DNA of 64,000 nt from Deinococcus yavapaiensis KR-236 (GTDB lineage Bacteria > Deinococcota > Deinococci > Deinococcales > Deinococcaceae): assembly GCF_003217515.1 (NCBI RefSeq), contig NZ_QJSX01000004.1:62001-126000 (forward strand), written 5' to 3'. The notes under the pieces were generated by a model, which worked only from the letters and a program-made list of their open reading frames with translations, was not told where the DNA came from and did no database searches. This document shows, piece by piece, positions 25,916 to 37,629 of this stretch (the first letter of the stretch is position 1; every line of letters starts with the position of its first letter). The position numbers and the translations under genes were made by a program.

Positions 25916-27181
25916 TCAAGGAGTCGAGCCCAGGGTCGTCGCAGCAGAAACCAGTCCGCTGCCCGTGGCGTCGCCGTCCCAGGAGAACGTCTCCGTCGCG
26001 CCGCTCGGCTGCGGAACGACGAGCGAGCCAGGGTTCATGGGGCGTGACGAGGCTTCGAGGATCGCCTCGGCCTGATCCGCGGTCAGCGCTTGGTTCTTCT
26101 GCACCATCAGCGCGACGATCCCGGCCACGTGTGGCGAGGCCATGCTCGTTCCGCCGAGGTCGTAGTACGAAGCTTGACCGTTGACCTGATACGGTCCTGG
26201 GACCCAACTTCCCGGAGCGGCGACGTCGAGGTCCTGACCCGGCAACTGACGGCTCGAAAAGTCCGTGATGTAAAAGTCGCCGATGTCGGTCGGGTCGGGT
26301 ACGTCCGTGTGCCACCACCCGCGGCTCGTCCACTCACCGTTCCATCCTGCCGCCACCGAGATGACCGGCGCGTATGCGCCGGGGTAGCCCATGCCGGCGT
26401 TCCCCGAGTTGCCTGCCGACGCCACGATGATCACGCCCATGGAAACGGCGTAATCGGTCGCTGCTTGCTCGACGGCGTCGAGGCTCATGTTTATGACGAC
26501 GGGGCTGTTCTTCAAGACGGGATCGTACGCCTTGAGCTTGGCGACGTACGTGATGCCGCGCGCGATGACCGACGACCAGCACGAGCCGTTTTGATTGAGC
26601 ACTTTCACGGGGGTGACGGTCGCTCTCGGTGCGACGCCGTTCACGGCCGTGCCGCCGAAGTCGTCGCCGAGGATCGTACCCATGACGTGCGTGCCGTGCG
26701 AGTTTTGGTCTTGTCCCCACATGTTGGGCTGCTCGGACACGTTTCCCACCTCGCCACCGCCGCCGAACGAGCGAGCGTACTGGGTGGCGATTCGGTCCTT
26801 CGGCAAGTTGGAGGCCCAGTTGTTGGCGAGGCCTGTGTCCAGCACGGCGACGTACACGCCGCTTCCGTCGTGGGAGACGGTGGGCACGTCGCCGCTCGGC
26901 GTCTTGTCCGTCACCTGTATGGCGTCGAGATCCCAGGTGCTGATTCCGTCAGCAAGGTCTTGAGCGGCCGCCGTCGCCGTCGGTCCTGTTCCACGCTCGG
27001 CATCGACGTTCGCCGCTCGAACGACGGAGAGTGCCCGAATGGCGGCGAGGTTACCGGGGCTCATCTGCAACGTGACCGCGCGAATCTTCGCGATGACGTC
27101 GCGCACTTTGCCGTACCGCGCGAGTTGATTGAGCGCGGCGTCGGTCACGGCCCCGTTGAGCACGACGTTGACGCCGACCAT
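25916..27181 (-). CDS. S8-family subtilisin-like serine protease, apparently lacking a signal peptide
   Basis: From ATG 27181 this is 421 aa. An I9-like prodomain (about 1-65) precedes the catalytic domain. The triad is complete: Asp115 in YVAVLDTG, His162 in NSHGTHVMG, Ser346 in GGTSMASPH. The oxyanion Asn lies in VIIVASAGNSGN. Family relatives in Deinococcus are exported, often as lipoproteins, but no full signal peptide precedes this one. The open frame continues upstream through an LAACGQ lipobox-like stretch, then the tRNA terminator and the tRNA-Gln gene itself. The gene may be 5'-truncated. Confidence 0.8.
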   Translation of the reverse strand: MVGVNVVLNGAVTDAALNQLARYGKVRDVIAKIRAVTLQMSPGNLAAIRALSVVRAANVDAERGTGPTATAAAQDLADGISTWDLDAIQVTDKTPSGDVPTVSHDGSGVYVAVLDTGLANNWASNLPKDRIATQYARSFGGGGEVGNVSEQPNMWGQDQNSHGTHVMGTILGDDFGGTAVNGVAPRATVTPVKVLNQNGSCWSSVIARGITYVAKLKAYDPVLKNSPVVINMSLDAVEQAATDYAVSMGVIIVASAGNSGNAGMGYPGAYAPVISVAAGWNGEWTSRGWWHTDVPDPTDIGDFYITDFSSRQLPGQDLDVAAPGSWVPGPYQVNGQASYYDLGGTSMASPHVAGIVALMVQKNQALTADQAEAILEASSRPMNPGSLVVPQPSGATETFSWDGDATGSGLVSAATTLGSTP

Positions 27182-27252
27182 GTTCGCGTTCGCGGCCTGA
27201 CTCTGCAACGTCGGCTCCCAGGTGAGGGGGCGCTGTCCGCAGGCAGCGAGGC

Positions 27253-27273
27253 AAAAGAACCGCCCGTGGGCGG
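27253..27273 (-). terminator. Intrinsic terminator of tRNA-Gln
   Basis: On the minus strand, one base after the CCA end, CCGCC-CACG-GGCGG is followed by TTCTTTT. It overlaps the upstream open frame of the protease gene. Confidence 0.65.
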
Positions 27274-27274
27274 C

Positions 27275-27348
27275 TGGCTGGGGCACAAGGATTCGAACCT
27301 TGATTGACGGTGCCAGAAACCGTTGTCCTGCCGTTAGACGATGCCCCA
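27275..27348 (-). tRNA. tRNA-Gln (CTG)
   Basis: A 74-nt tRNA with encoded CCA. The acceptor stem TGGGGCA pairs with TGCCCCA, with discriminator G before CCA. The anticodon loop TTCTGGC carries CTG, which reads CAG (Gln). The T-loop GGTTCGAATCC is canonical. It has its own promoter and terminator. Confidence 0.97.
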
Positions 27349-27383
27349 CCGATGTTGCCTGCTTTACACAAGTACGAGCGAAG

Positions 27384-27412
27384 AGTATACGACGACCTAT
27401 TTATGCGGTCAA
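27384..27412 (-). promoter_or_regulatory. tRNA-Gln promoter
   Basis: On the minus strand TTGACC (27407-27412), a 17-base spacer and TATACT (27384-27389) lie about 36 bases ahead of the mature tRNA 5' end, a near-consensus sigma-70-type promoter. Confidence 0.8.
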
Positions 27413-27432
27413 GCCAATTTCGCTCACTGCCC

Positions 27433-27462
27433 TTGGCAGAGCTCGCCGCAAAGTGCTACAAT
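27433..27462 (+). promoter_or_regulatory. rpsA promoter
   Basis: TTGGCA (27433-27438), an 18-base spacer and TACAAT (27457-27462) precede a leader of about 40 bases with the palindrome 27472-27487 and AGGAGG before the rpsA ATG. Confidence 0.8.
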
Positions 27463-27471
27463 GAACCGTTG

Positions 27472-27487
27472 CCTCGTCATGACGAGG
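27472..27487 (+). promoter_or_regulatory. Palindrome in the rpsA leader
   Basis: CCTCGTCATGACGAGG is a perfect 16-base palindrome at the 5' end of the expected rpsA transcript, a few bases ahead of the AGGAGG site. As RNA it would form a small hairpin; autogenous control by S1 is one possibility. Confidence 0.4.
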
Positions 27488-27508
27488 ACTTCAGGAGGAT
27501 GTTCGTTC

Positions 27509-29230
<1,722 letters not shown>

Positions 29231-29241
29231 GTCCTTCTTCA

Positions 29242-29281
29242 GCAGGGGCCCCGAGATGACCTCGGGGCCCCTGCTTCATTT
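29242..29281 (+). terminator. rpsA terminator
   Basis: GCAGGGGCCCCGAG pairs with CTCGGGGCCCCTGC (29242-29274) around ATGAC and is followed by TTCATTT. Confidence 0.85.
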
Positions 29282-29325
29282 CTCTTCGAAGGCGCATCCC
29301 GGTTCTGCGGGTCGGAGGTGAAGCG

Positions 29326-29688
29326 GTGAAGGAAAGCGTTGTGTTGTGCATCCTGTTCGTCGCGGCGGGAACAGGGCACTTCGTGCGGCCCGACGTGTTC
29401 GAACGCATCGTTCCTCCAGGCGTTCCCGCGCGAGAAGCCGTCTTGCTGAGCGGCGCGGCAGAAATCGTGGGTGGGCTGGGTCTCCTCTCCCCTACCACGC
29501 GGCGCGCGGCGGGCGCCGGGTTGATCGCGCTGCTGCTCGCCGTGTGGCCTGCCAACCTCTGGATGGCCCTCAACGCCAATGCGTTCGAGGGCATCCCGCC
29601 GTGGTTGGTGTGGGCGCGCGTCCCGCTGCAGCTTCCGCTGATTTGGTGGGTGTGGCGTGTAACGCGACCGAACGCTCGTTCGGTATAG
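29326..29688 (+). CDS. DoxX-like small membrane protein
   Basis: A 120-aa protein with four hydrophobic segments (about 4-18, 40-56, 61-82, 94-110). GHFVRPDVFERIVPPG and LSGAAEIVGGLGLL are typical of the DoxX-like family, whose roles are poorly defined (redox or membrane stress). The GTG start at 29326 has GGAGG 8 bases upstream. Its 3' end contains the operator of the following thiolase gene. Confidence 0.75.
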   Translation: MKESVVLCILFVAAGTGHFVRPDVFERIVPPGVPAREAVLLSGAAEIVGGLGLLSPTTRRAAGAGLIALLLAVWPANLWMALNANAFEGIPPWLVWARVPLQLPLIWWVWRVTRPNARSV

Positions 29689-29689
29689 T
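29667..29689 (+). promoter_or_regulatory. TetR-type operator overlapping the thiolase -10 box
   Basis: ACCGAACG-CT-CGTTCGGT (29667-29684) is a perfect palindrome abutting TATAGT (29684-29689), 7 bases before the thiolase ATG. It fits the CNAACGNNCGTTNG consensus reported for the Thermus thermophilus TetR repressor PaaR. It lies inside the DoxX-like coding end. Confidence 0.65.
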
Positions 29690-29696
29690 GGTCGTC

Positions 29697-30869
29697 ATGA
29701 GCAGAATCGTCATCGCGGCGGCCAAGCGCACGCCGATCGGAAGCTTCCTGGGCAGCCTCAAGGACGTGCCCGCCGTCGACCTTGGCGTGGCGGCCGCCAA
29801 AGCCGTACTCGAGGGCGTGCGAGGCGACGACATCGCCGACGTGATCGTCGGGAACGTGCTGCAAGCAGGACAAGGCATGAATCCCGCTCGGCAAATCTCG
29901 GTGAAGGTCGGCTTGGGACACCACGTTCCCGGTCAAACCGTGAACCGCGTCTGCGGCAGCGGCCTTCAAGCGATCATCTCGGCCGTGCAGGGCATCAAGT
30001 CAGGCGACGGACAGGTGTACCTCGCGGGCGGCATCGAAAACATGAGCCGCGCGCCGTACCTGCTGCCGCGAGCGCGAGAAGGCTACCGCATGGGCCACGG
30101 CGAGTTGCTCGACTCGATGATGTCGGACGGCCTCACCGACGTGTTCCACGGTTACGCGATGGGCGTCACCGCCGAGAACATCGCCAAGCAGTGGAACATC
30201 ACCCGAGAAGAGCAGGACGCCTTCGCCGCCGAGAGTCAGCGTCGCGCGACCGCCGCGATCGAGTCGGGCGCGTTCACGAATGAAGTCACTCCCGTGGAAG
30301 TGCCCGGCAAGAAGGGCGTGTCGATCTTCGACCGTGACGAGTACGTGCGCCCTGGCACGACCGTGGAGACGCTCGGGAAGTTGCGCCCCGCCTTCGACAA
30401 GAACGGCACGGTCACGGCAGGCAACGCCAGCGGAATCAACGACGGCGCGGCGATGCTGCTGATCACCACGGACGAGTACGCCGCCGCGAACGGCCTGACG
30501 CCCCTGGCGGAGATCGCTTCGTACGCGACGATCGGCGTCGATCCGCAAATCATGGGCATCGGACCGGCCAAAGCCGTACCGCTCGCCCTCGGAAAGCTCG
30601 GGATGACCCCGAAGGACGTCGACCTGTACGAGCTCAACGAGGCGTTCGCCGTGCAGTCGCTCGCCGTCGTGCGTGACCTTGGCATCGACGACTCGAACGT
30701 GAACGTCACGGGCGGCGCCATCGCCCTCGGACACCCGATCGGAGCGTCGGGCGCGCGCGTCCTCGTGACCCTCGTGCACGCCCTGCGCACCGCCGGGAAG
30801 GAGACGGGCGTGGCGAGCTTGTGCATCGGAGGCGGCATGGGCATCGCGTTGGTCGTCCGCGCCTTGTAA
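29697..30869 (+). CDS. Acetyl-CoA acetyltransferase (thiolase)
   Basis: A 390-aa thiolase that interconverts acetoacetyl-CoA and two acetyl-CoA, or cleaves 3-ketoacyl-CoA. The acylated Cys86 lies in VNRVCGSGLQ, the catalytic His in ELNEAFA...ALGHPIGASGAR and the proton-transfer Cys in SLCIGGGMG. Length is normal. It appears to be leaderless behind TATAGT and under a TetR-type operator, so it is probably induced by acyl-CoA or phenylacetyl-CoA type ligands. It is a single-gene unit ended by a strong terminator. Confidence 0.93.
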   Translation: MSRIVIAAAKRTPIGSFLGSLKDVPAVDLGVAAAKAVLEGVRGDDIADVIVGNVLQAGQGMNPARQISVKVGLGHHVPGQTVNRVCGSGLQAIISAVQGIKSGDGQVYLAGGIENMSRAPYLLPRAREGYRMGHGELLDSMMSDGLTDVFHGYAMGVTAENIAKQWNITREEQDAFAAESQRRATAAIESGAFTNEVTPVEVPGKKGVSIFDRDEYVRPGTTVETLGKLRPAFDKNGTVTAGNASGINDGAAMLLITTDEYAAANGLTPLAEIASYATIGVDPQIMGIGPAKAVPLALGKLGMTPKDVDLYELNEAFAVQSLAVVRDLGIDDSNVNVTGGAIALGHPIGASGARVLVTLVHALRTAGKETGVASLCIGGGMGIALVVRAL

Positions 30870-30889
30870 ATCGCCGCGCGCCGTCATGA

Positions 30890-30925
30890 AAAGCCGAGGC
30901 CACCTTGCAAGGTGGCCTCGGCTTT
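30890..30925. terminator. Bidirectional terminator
   Basis: AAAGCCGAGGCCACC pairs with GGTGGCCTCGGCTTT around TTGCAA, between the thiolase (+) and Rieske (-) genes. Short T-tracts exist on both strands. Confidence 0.85.
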
Positions 30926-30930
30926 CGTCG

Positions 30931-31248
30931 TCACAAGGGCAAGACGAAGAGTTCTTCCCCGTCGATCTGCGTCTTGTAGATTTGCACGGGCTTCACGGCA
31001 GGCAACGTCTTCGCCTTTCCGGTGGCGAGTTCGAACTTCGCGCCGTGCTTCTCGCACGTGATCCTTCCCATGTCGACATCACCGCCCTTCAACGGGTAGT
31101 CCTTGTGCGAACAATTGTTGCGAAGGGCGTAGTACTGCCCCTCGTAACACACGACGAGGACGCTCTTGCCGTCCACCTTCACTTCCGTCTGAGAACCTTC
31201 CGTCAACTCGTCGACCTTGCCGACGAGAACGCGAGTCGAAGCAGTCAC
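30931..31248 (-). CDS. Rieske [2Fe-2S] ferredoxin-like protein
   Basis: A 105-aa single Rieske domain. The cluster ligands are Cys46 and His48 (NNCSHKDYPL) and Cys65 and His68 (TCEKHGAKF). The fold and size match small NirD/ferredoxin-type Rieske electron carriers. On the minus strand TACACT (31255-31260) ends 6 bases before the GTG start, so it probably has its own leaderless promoter despite following aceF. Redox partners are unknown. Confidence 0.92.
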   Translation of the reverse strand: MTASTRVLVGKVDELTEGSQTEVKVDGKSVLVVCYEGQYYALRNNCSHKDYPLKGGDVDMGRITCEKHGAKFELATGKAKTLPAVKPVQIYKTQIDGEELFVLPL

Positions 31249-31266
31249 GACGGCAGTGTAATGCCC

Positions 31267-31283
31267 CGCTCCCTGCGGGAGCG
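31267..31283 (-). terminator. Hairpin downstream of aceF
   Basis: CGCTCCC and GGGAGCG pair around a 3-base loop, in the gap between aceF and the Rieske gene. The following minus-strand bases are not T-rich, so termination would be weak. Confidence 0.35.
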
Positions 31284-31300
31284 AGGCGAGAGGTGACGAT

Positions 31301-33037
31301 TCACAAGCTGATCAGGAACGGGTCCTCGAGCGATTCGCAGATGAAACGCATGAAGCGCGCGGCGTCCGCGCCGTCGATGAGGCGGTGGTCGTATGTCAAC
31401 GAAAGGGGAAGCATGTTGCGCGGCTCGAACTGCCCCGTCTCCTTGTCCCACACGGGCTCGAAGCCGCCGCGGGACACGCCGAGAATGGCGACTTCGGGTG
31501 GATTGACGATCGGGGTGAAGGCGTGCCCGCCGATTCCACCGAGGTTCGAGATCGTGAAGGTCGCGCCTTGCATCTCGTCGGGCTTGAGCTTGCGGTCGCG
31601 CGCTTTTTGCGCGATCTCACCGATTTCGACGCTTAGTTCGGTGATGCTCTTGCGGTCGACGTCCCGCAGAACGGGCACGAGCAAGCCGTTGGGGGTATCG
31701 ACGGCCACCCCGAGGTGCACGTACTCCTTGTAGATGACACGATTGCCCGCCACGTCGATGCTCGCGCCGAACTTCGGAAAGCGGCGCAAGGCGTTGGCGA
31801 CGACCTTCATCAAGATCGTCGTCATGGTGAGCTTGCCGCCTGCCTTCTCGACACGCGCGCCGAATTGACGGCGAACTTCCTCCATCTTCGTGACGTCGGC
31901 CTTGTCGAAGTGGGTCACCATCGGGATGGTCGTCCACGCTTGCGTCATGGAGCGCACGGTCGCCTTGCGAATCCCGCTCATGTCCTCGGCACGCACGTTG
32001 CCGAACTTGCTGAAGTCAGGCAAGGGCGCGGGTTGCGCGCCCGCTTGGGGCGCGGCGACGGCGGGTTGTGCTTGCGCGGCGGGCGCCGCCGCGGCGACGC
32101 TGGGTGTTCCGGCGGTGCGGCGCACGTCTTCCTCGGAGATGCGTCCCGCGAGGCCCGTGCCGTGCACCGTTTGAATGTCGACGCCGAGCTCGCGGGCGAA
32201 GCGCCGCACGCTCGGCGCGGCCGCGATGACGTGACGACCGTCGAAGACTTGTGGAGCTTGCGGCGGCGTGGCAGGCGGAGCGCTCGGCGACGTCGGCGCG
32301 GGCGACTGGGCTTGCTGCTTTTGCGCTTCGACTTGCGCGTCGGCGACGCGCTGCGCCGTCGACGCTTGCGGCGCGACCGTGACGGCCTCGTCGACTTCCG
32401 CGCCCGCCCCGCTTTGACCGAGGGCCGAGCCGACGCCGCTCGGCGAGGCGCCGTCCGGCGCGCCGCCTTCCAAGGTGAGGATCACGCCGCCGACCTCGAG
32501 TGCCTCGCCTTCCTTAACGCTGATTTCGCGCACGGTGCCCGAAGCGTTCGACGGAACTTCCACGACGGCCTTGTCCGTTTCGATCTCGATGATCGGCTGG
32601 CCTTCGGTCACCGTGTCGCCCGGCTTCACGAGAATCGTGACGACGTTGCCTTGCTCAATGTTGTCGCCCACGTCGGGCAGCGTGACTTGACGTGGCGCGG
32701 TCGCTGGCGTCGCCGAAGCGCTCGCGCTCACTTGCACAGGAGAGGTAGGCGCGGCAGGAGTGGGCGCGGCAGGAGCCGCTTGCGGCGCCGGGGCGCTCTC
32801 CCCTCCTGTCAAGGTGAGAATCACGCCGCCGACGGCCACGGAGTCGCCTTCCTTAACGCGCACGTCCTGCACGGTTCCCGCCGCGCCGCTCGGGACTTCC
32901 ACGACGGCCTTGTCCGTTTCGATCTCGATGATCGGTTGGCCTTCCGTGATCGTGTCGCCCGGCTTCACGAGCACCGTGACGACGCTGCCTTGCTCGATGT
33001 TGTCGCCCACCTCGGGCAGTTTCACTTCGATCGCCAT
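31301..33037 (-). CDS. aceF: Pyruvate dehydrogenase E2, dihydrolipoyllysine acetyltransferase
   Basis: A 578-aa E2 core protein of the pyruvate dehydrogenase complex; it transfers acetyl groups from lipoate to CoA. Two near-identical lipoyl domains carry Lys43 and Lys155 in IETDKAVVEVPS, joined by Ala/Pro-rich linkers. A peripheral subunit-binding domain (about 270-310) contains APSVRRFARELGVDI. The acyltransferase domain ends with DHRLIDG, catalytic His551 and Asp555. It lies 24 bases behind aceE. The E3 gene is not in the window. Confidence 0.95.
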   Translation of the reverse strand: MAIEVKLPEVGDNIEQGSVVTVLVKPGDTITEGQPIIEIETDKAVVEVPSGAAGTVQDVRVKEGDSVAVGGVILTLTGGESAPAPQAAPAAPTPAAPTSPVQVSASASATPATAPRQVTLPDVGDNIEQGNVVTILVKPGDTVTEGQPIIEIETDKAVVEVPSNASGTVREISVKEGEALEVGGVILTLEGGAPDGASPSGVGSALGQSGAGAEVDEAVTVAPQASTAQRVADAQVEAQKQQAQSPAPTSPSAPPATPPQAPQVFDGRHVIAAAPSVRRFARELGVDIQTVHGTGLAGRISEEDVRRTAGTPSVAAAAPAAQAQPAVAAPQAGAQPAPLPDFSKFGNVRAEDMSGIRKATVRSMTQAWTTIPMVTHFDKADVTKMEEVRRQFGARVEKAGGKLTMTTILMKVVANALRRFPKFGASIDVAGNRVIYKEYVHLGVAVDTPNGLLVPVLRDVDRKSITELSVEIGEIAQKARDRKLKPDEMQGATFTISNLGGIGGHAFTPIVNPPEVAILGVSRGGFEPVWDKETGQFEPRNMLPLSLTYDHRLIDGADAARFMRFICESLEDPFLISL

Positions 33038-33061
33038 GTCAATGTCCTTTCGAATCGAGGC

Positions 33062-35770
<2,709 letters not shown>

Positions 35771-35926
35771 GTCGTTCGATCGTTCCTTTCTAGGGATGCA
35801 CGTGTCCTGCGCCATGGCATCAGGGCGAGGCGGTCGCGTCCGTGCTCCACGCTACGGATGAACGGCGAAGGTGAAGAGAGTGTGAACCACGCCCTCTTCC
35901 TCCCGAACAGCCGTTTGCACCTCATC

Positions 35927-35955
35927 AGTCTACGCGGGAAGGAAAAGACGTCCAA
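35927..35955 (-). promoter_or_regulatory. Probable aceE promoter
   Basis: On the minus strand TTGGAC (35950-35955), a 17-base spacer and TAGACT (35927-35932) lie about 150 bases ahead of aceE. The 292-base gap to the divergent LCP gene also holds that gene's -10 box TACACT at 36049-36054; nothing else is recognised in it. Confidence 0.6.
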
Positions 35956-36062
35956 CAAGCGTTCACTCCACAATTCACCACTTCGACGCGTGAATGAGCA
36001 TCACCGAAGCACCCTATTCAGGCTCACCTCAGGAAGGTTCGCGGCCCCTACACTGAGGTCAA

Positions 36063-37607
36063 ATGGCACGGCAACCGCGCGTCCTCGTCCTCGTCGTCAC
36101 CGTCGTTCTCCTCATGCTGGCCGCGCTCGCCGTCACGACCTCGAGAAGTCGCGCGACGTCGAACCCCGCCGTGCAAGCGTCCGCGCCCATTGTGCCCGCC
36201 AAGTCGTCCCCTGCCGCCACGGCGCCTTCCTCCGTCAAGCCGACCGCTACGACGGCGAAAACCACCGCGTCCGTCGTGCCACGTGCGCCCTCGACGGTGT
36301 CCGTCACGAAGGTGACCACGCCCGCCAAGGTCCAGGTGACGACCCCTGCCAAGGCGACGAAGACTCAAACGAAGGCAAGGACGTCGCCCACCCAGACCGT
36401 CAAGCCCCAGGTGAAGACCACGACGACGCCGACGCTCACTGTGACGCCTCCAGTGAAGGCGACGACAACCCCGACGCGAACCACGACAACTCGGACGAAG
36501 ACACCAGCGGCGTCCACGCCGACTGCGAAAACTCAGGTGAAGGTGACGAAGACGCCGGTACAAGCCGCCCAAACTACGACGCGAACCACGACAACTCGAA
36601 CGAAGGCGCCAGCGGCGTCCACGCCGACCACGAAAACCCAGGTGAAGGTGACGAAGGCCCCCGCACAAACCGCCCGAACCCCGGCGAAGGTGACGAAGTC
36701 CGCTTCGACCGCTTCTCGCTCCGTCAAGGGGGGCACGGCCGCGAAGCCGAGCACCCCGACGACTGCCAGCACGGCGGTCAAGCCCGCGACAACGGCCACG
36801 GCGCGCCGAGCCGCGCCCCTGTCTCCCCGGAAGTTCGTCACGATTCCGACCTTGCCGCAAGGCGTCAAAACGTACCTCGTGGCCGGCGTGACGCCCATCT
36901 ACACGGCGCGCGGGGCGCGCGTCGAGTCGTTTCGCAGTCCGACCGACACCATCTTGCTCGTGCAACTCGATCCGGGCGCAAACGTCGTGCGTACGCTCAG
37001 CTTGCCCAGAGATACGCTTCTGGGTTCCTCGGGATCGCGAATCAACTCGGTCTTGCCGCGCTCGGGCGCGGACGCCCTCGTTCGCACGGTGACCGCGATG
37101 ACAGGAGTGGGAATCGACGCCTACGTGCTCGTGAACTTGCGGGGCGTACGCGACTTGACGGACGCGGCGGGCGGCGTCACGCTCACCGTGGGCAAGGCCA
37201 TGAACTACGACGACTTCGCGGGCAAGCTCCACATTCACTTCCAGCCGGGCCGTCAGACCCTCGGCGGGCAGAAGGCCGAGGAGTTCTTGCGCTTTCGTCA
37301 CGACGCGCGCGGCGACATCGGCCGCATCGACCGAACCCGCGACTTTCTGCAAGCCCTCACGCTTCGCCTCCTGACGCCCAGCGGGTTGGAGCGTTTGCCG
37401 CGCGTTTCGGCCGCCGTCCGCGCGAACTCGCGCACGACGCTCTCCGAGCGCGACTACCAAGACATCCTGGGCTTCGCGATGAAGCGCCCGAAACTCCAGA
37501 CGTTCGTGTTGCCAGGTCGCAACGAAGGGGCGTACTGGCGCATGGATCCGGGGCGAGCGGGAGGCGTCCTCGCCGCCTTCCGCTCGCCTGTCCAGGCAAA
37601 ACGCTGA
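36063..37607 (+). CDS. LytR-CpsA-Psr (LCP) family protein with Thr-rich repeat linker
   Basis: A 514-aa membrane-anchored LCP protein. LCP enzymes attach glycopolymers to peptidoglycan. A transmembrane helix (about 8-24) is followed by a roughly 230-residue Thr/Lys/Pro-rich extracytoplasmic linker with two 35-residue tandem repeats. The LCP domain (about 270-480) keeps DTILLVQLDP, LSLPRDTLL, and the Arg-rich EEFLRFRHDARGDIGRIDR. The ATG is 8 bases behind TACACT, so translation is probably leaderless. The linker is much longer than usual. Confidence 0.87.
   Translation: MARQPRVLVLVVTVVLLMLAALAVTTSRSRATSNPAVQASAPIVPAKSSPAATAPSSVKPTATTAKTTASVVPRAPSTVSVTKVTTPAKVQVTTPAKATKTQTKARTSPTQTVKPQVKTTTTPTLTVTPPVKATTTPTRTTTTRTKTPAASTPTAKTQVKVTKTPVQAAQTTTRTTTTRTKAPAASTPTTKTQVKVTKAPAQTARTPAKVTKSASTASRSVKGGTAAKPSTPTTASTAVKPATTATARRAAPLSPRKFVTIPTLPQGVKTYLVAGVTPIYTARGARVESFRSPTDTILLVQLDPGANVVRTLSLPRDTLLGSSGSRINSVLPRSGADALVRTVTAMTGVGIDAYVLVNLRGVRDLTDAAGGVTLTVGKAMNYDDFAGKLHIHFQPGRQTLGGQKAEEFLRFRHDARGDIGRIDRTRDFLQALTLRLLTPSGLERLPRVSAAVRANSRTTLSERDYQDILGFAMKRPKLQTFVLPGRNEGAYWRMDPGRAGGVLAAFRSPVQAKR
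36476..36685 (+). repeat. Two tandem 105-bp coding repeats
   Basis: Units 36476-36580 and 36581-36685 are near-identical and in frame; each encodes 35 residues with the pattern RTTTTRTK-PAASTPT-KTQVKVTK. They sit in the linker of the LCP protein and are likely to vary in copy number. Confidence 0.8.
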
Positions 37608-37629
37608 GACGCGTCGCTAGACTGTCTTC

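Noticed and set aside
27283..27349. Protease start within or upstream of tRNA-Gln
   Set aside because: The GTG at 27284-27286 would give a signal-like segment with too short a hydrophobic core and would need translation of the tRNA 3' end; ATG 27181 was used for the feature.
31320..33030. Direct repeat within aceF as a mobile element or assembly error
   Set aside because: The repeat corresponds exactly to two lipoyl domains, which is normal for E2 proteins.
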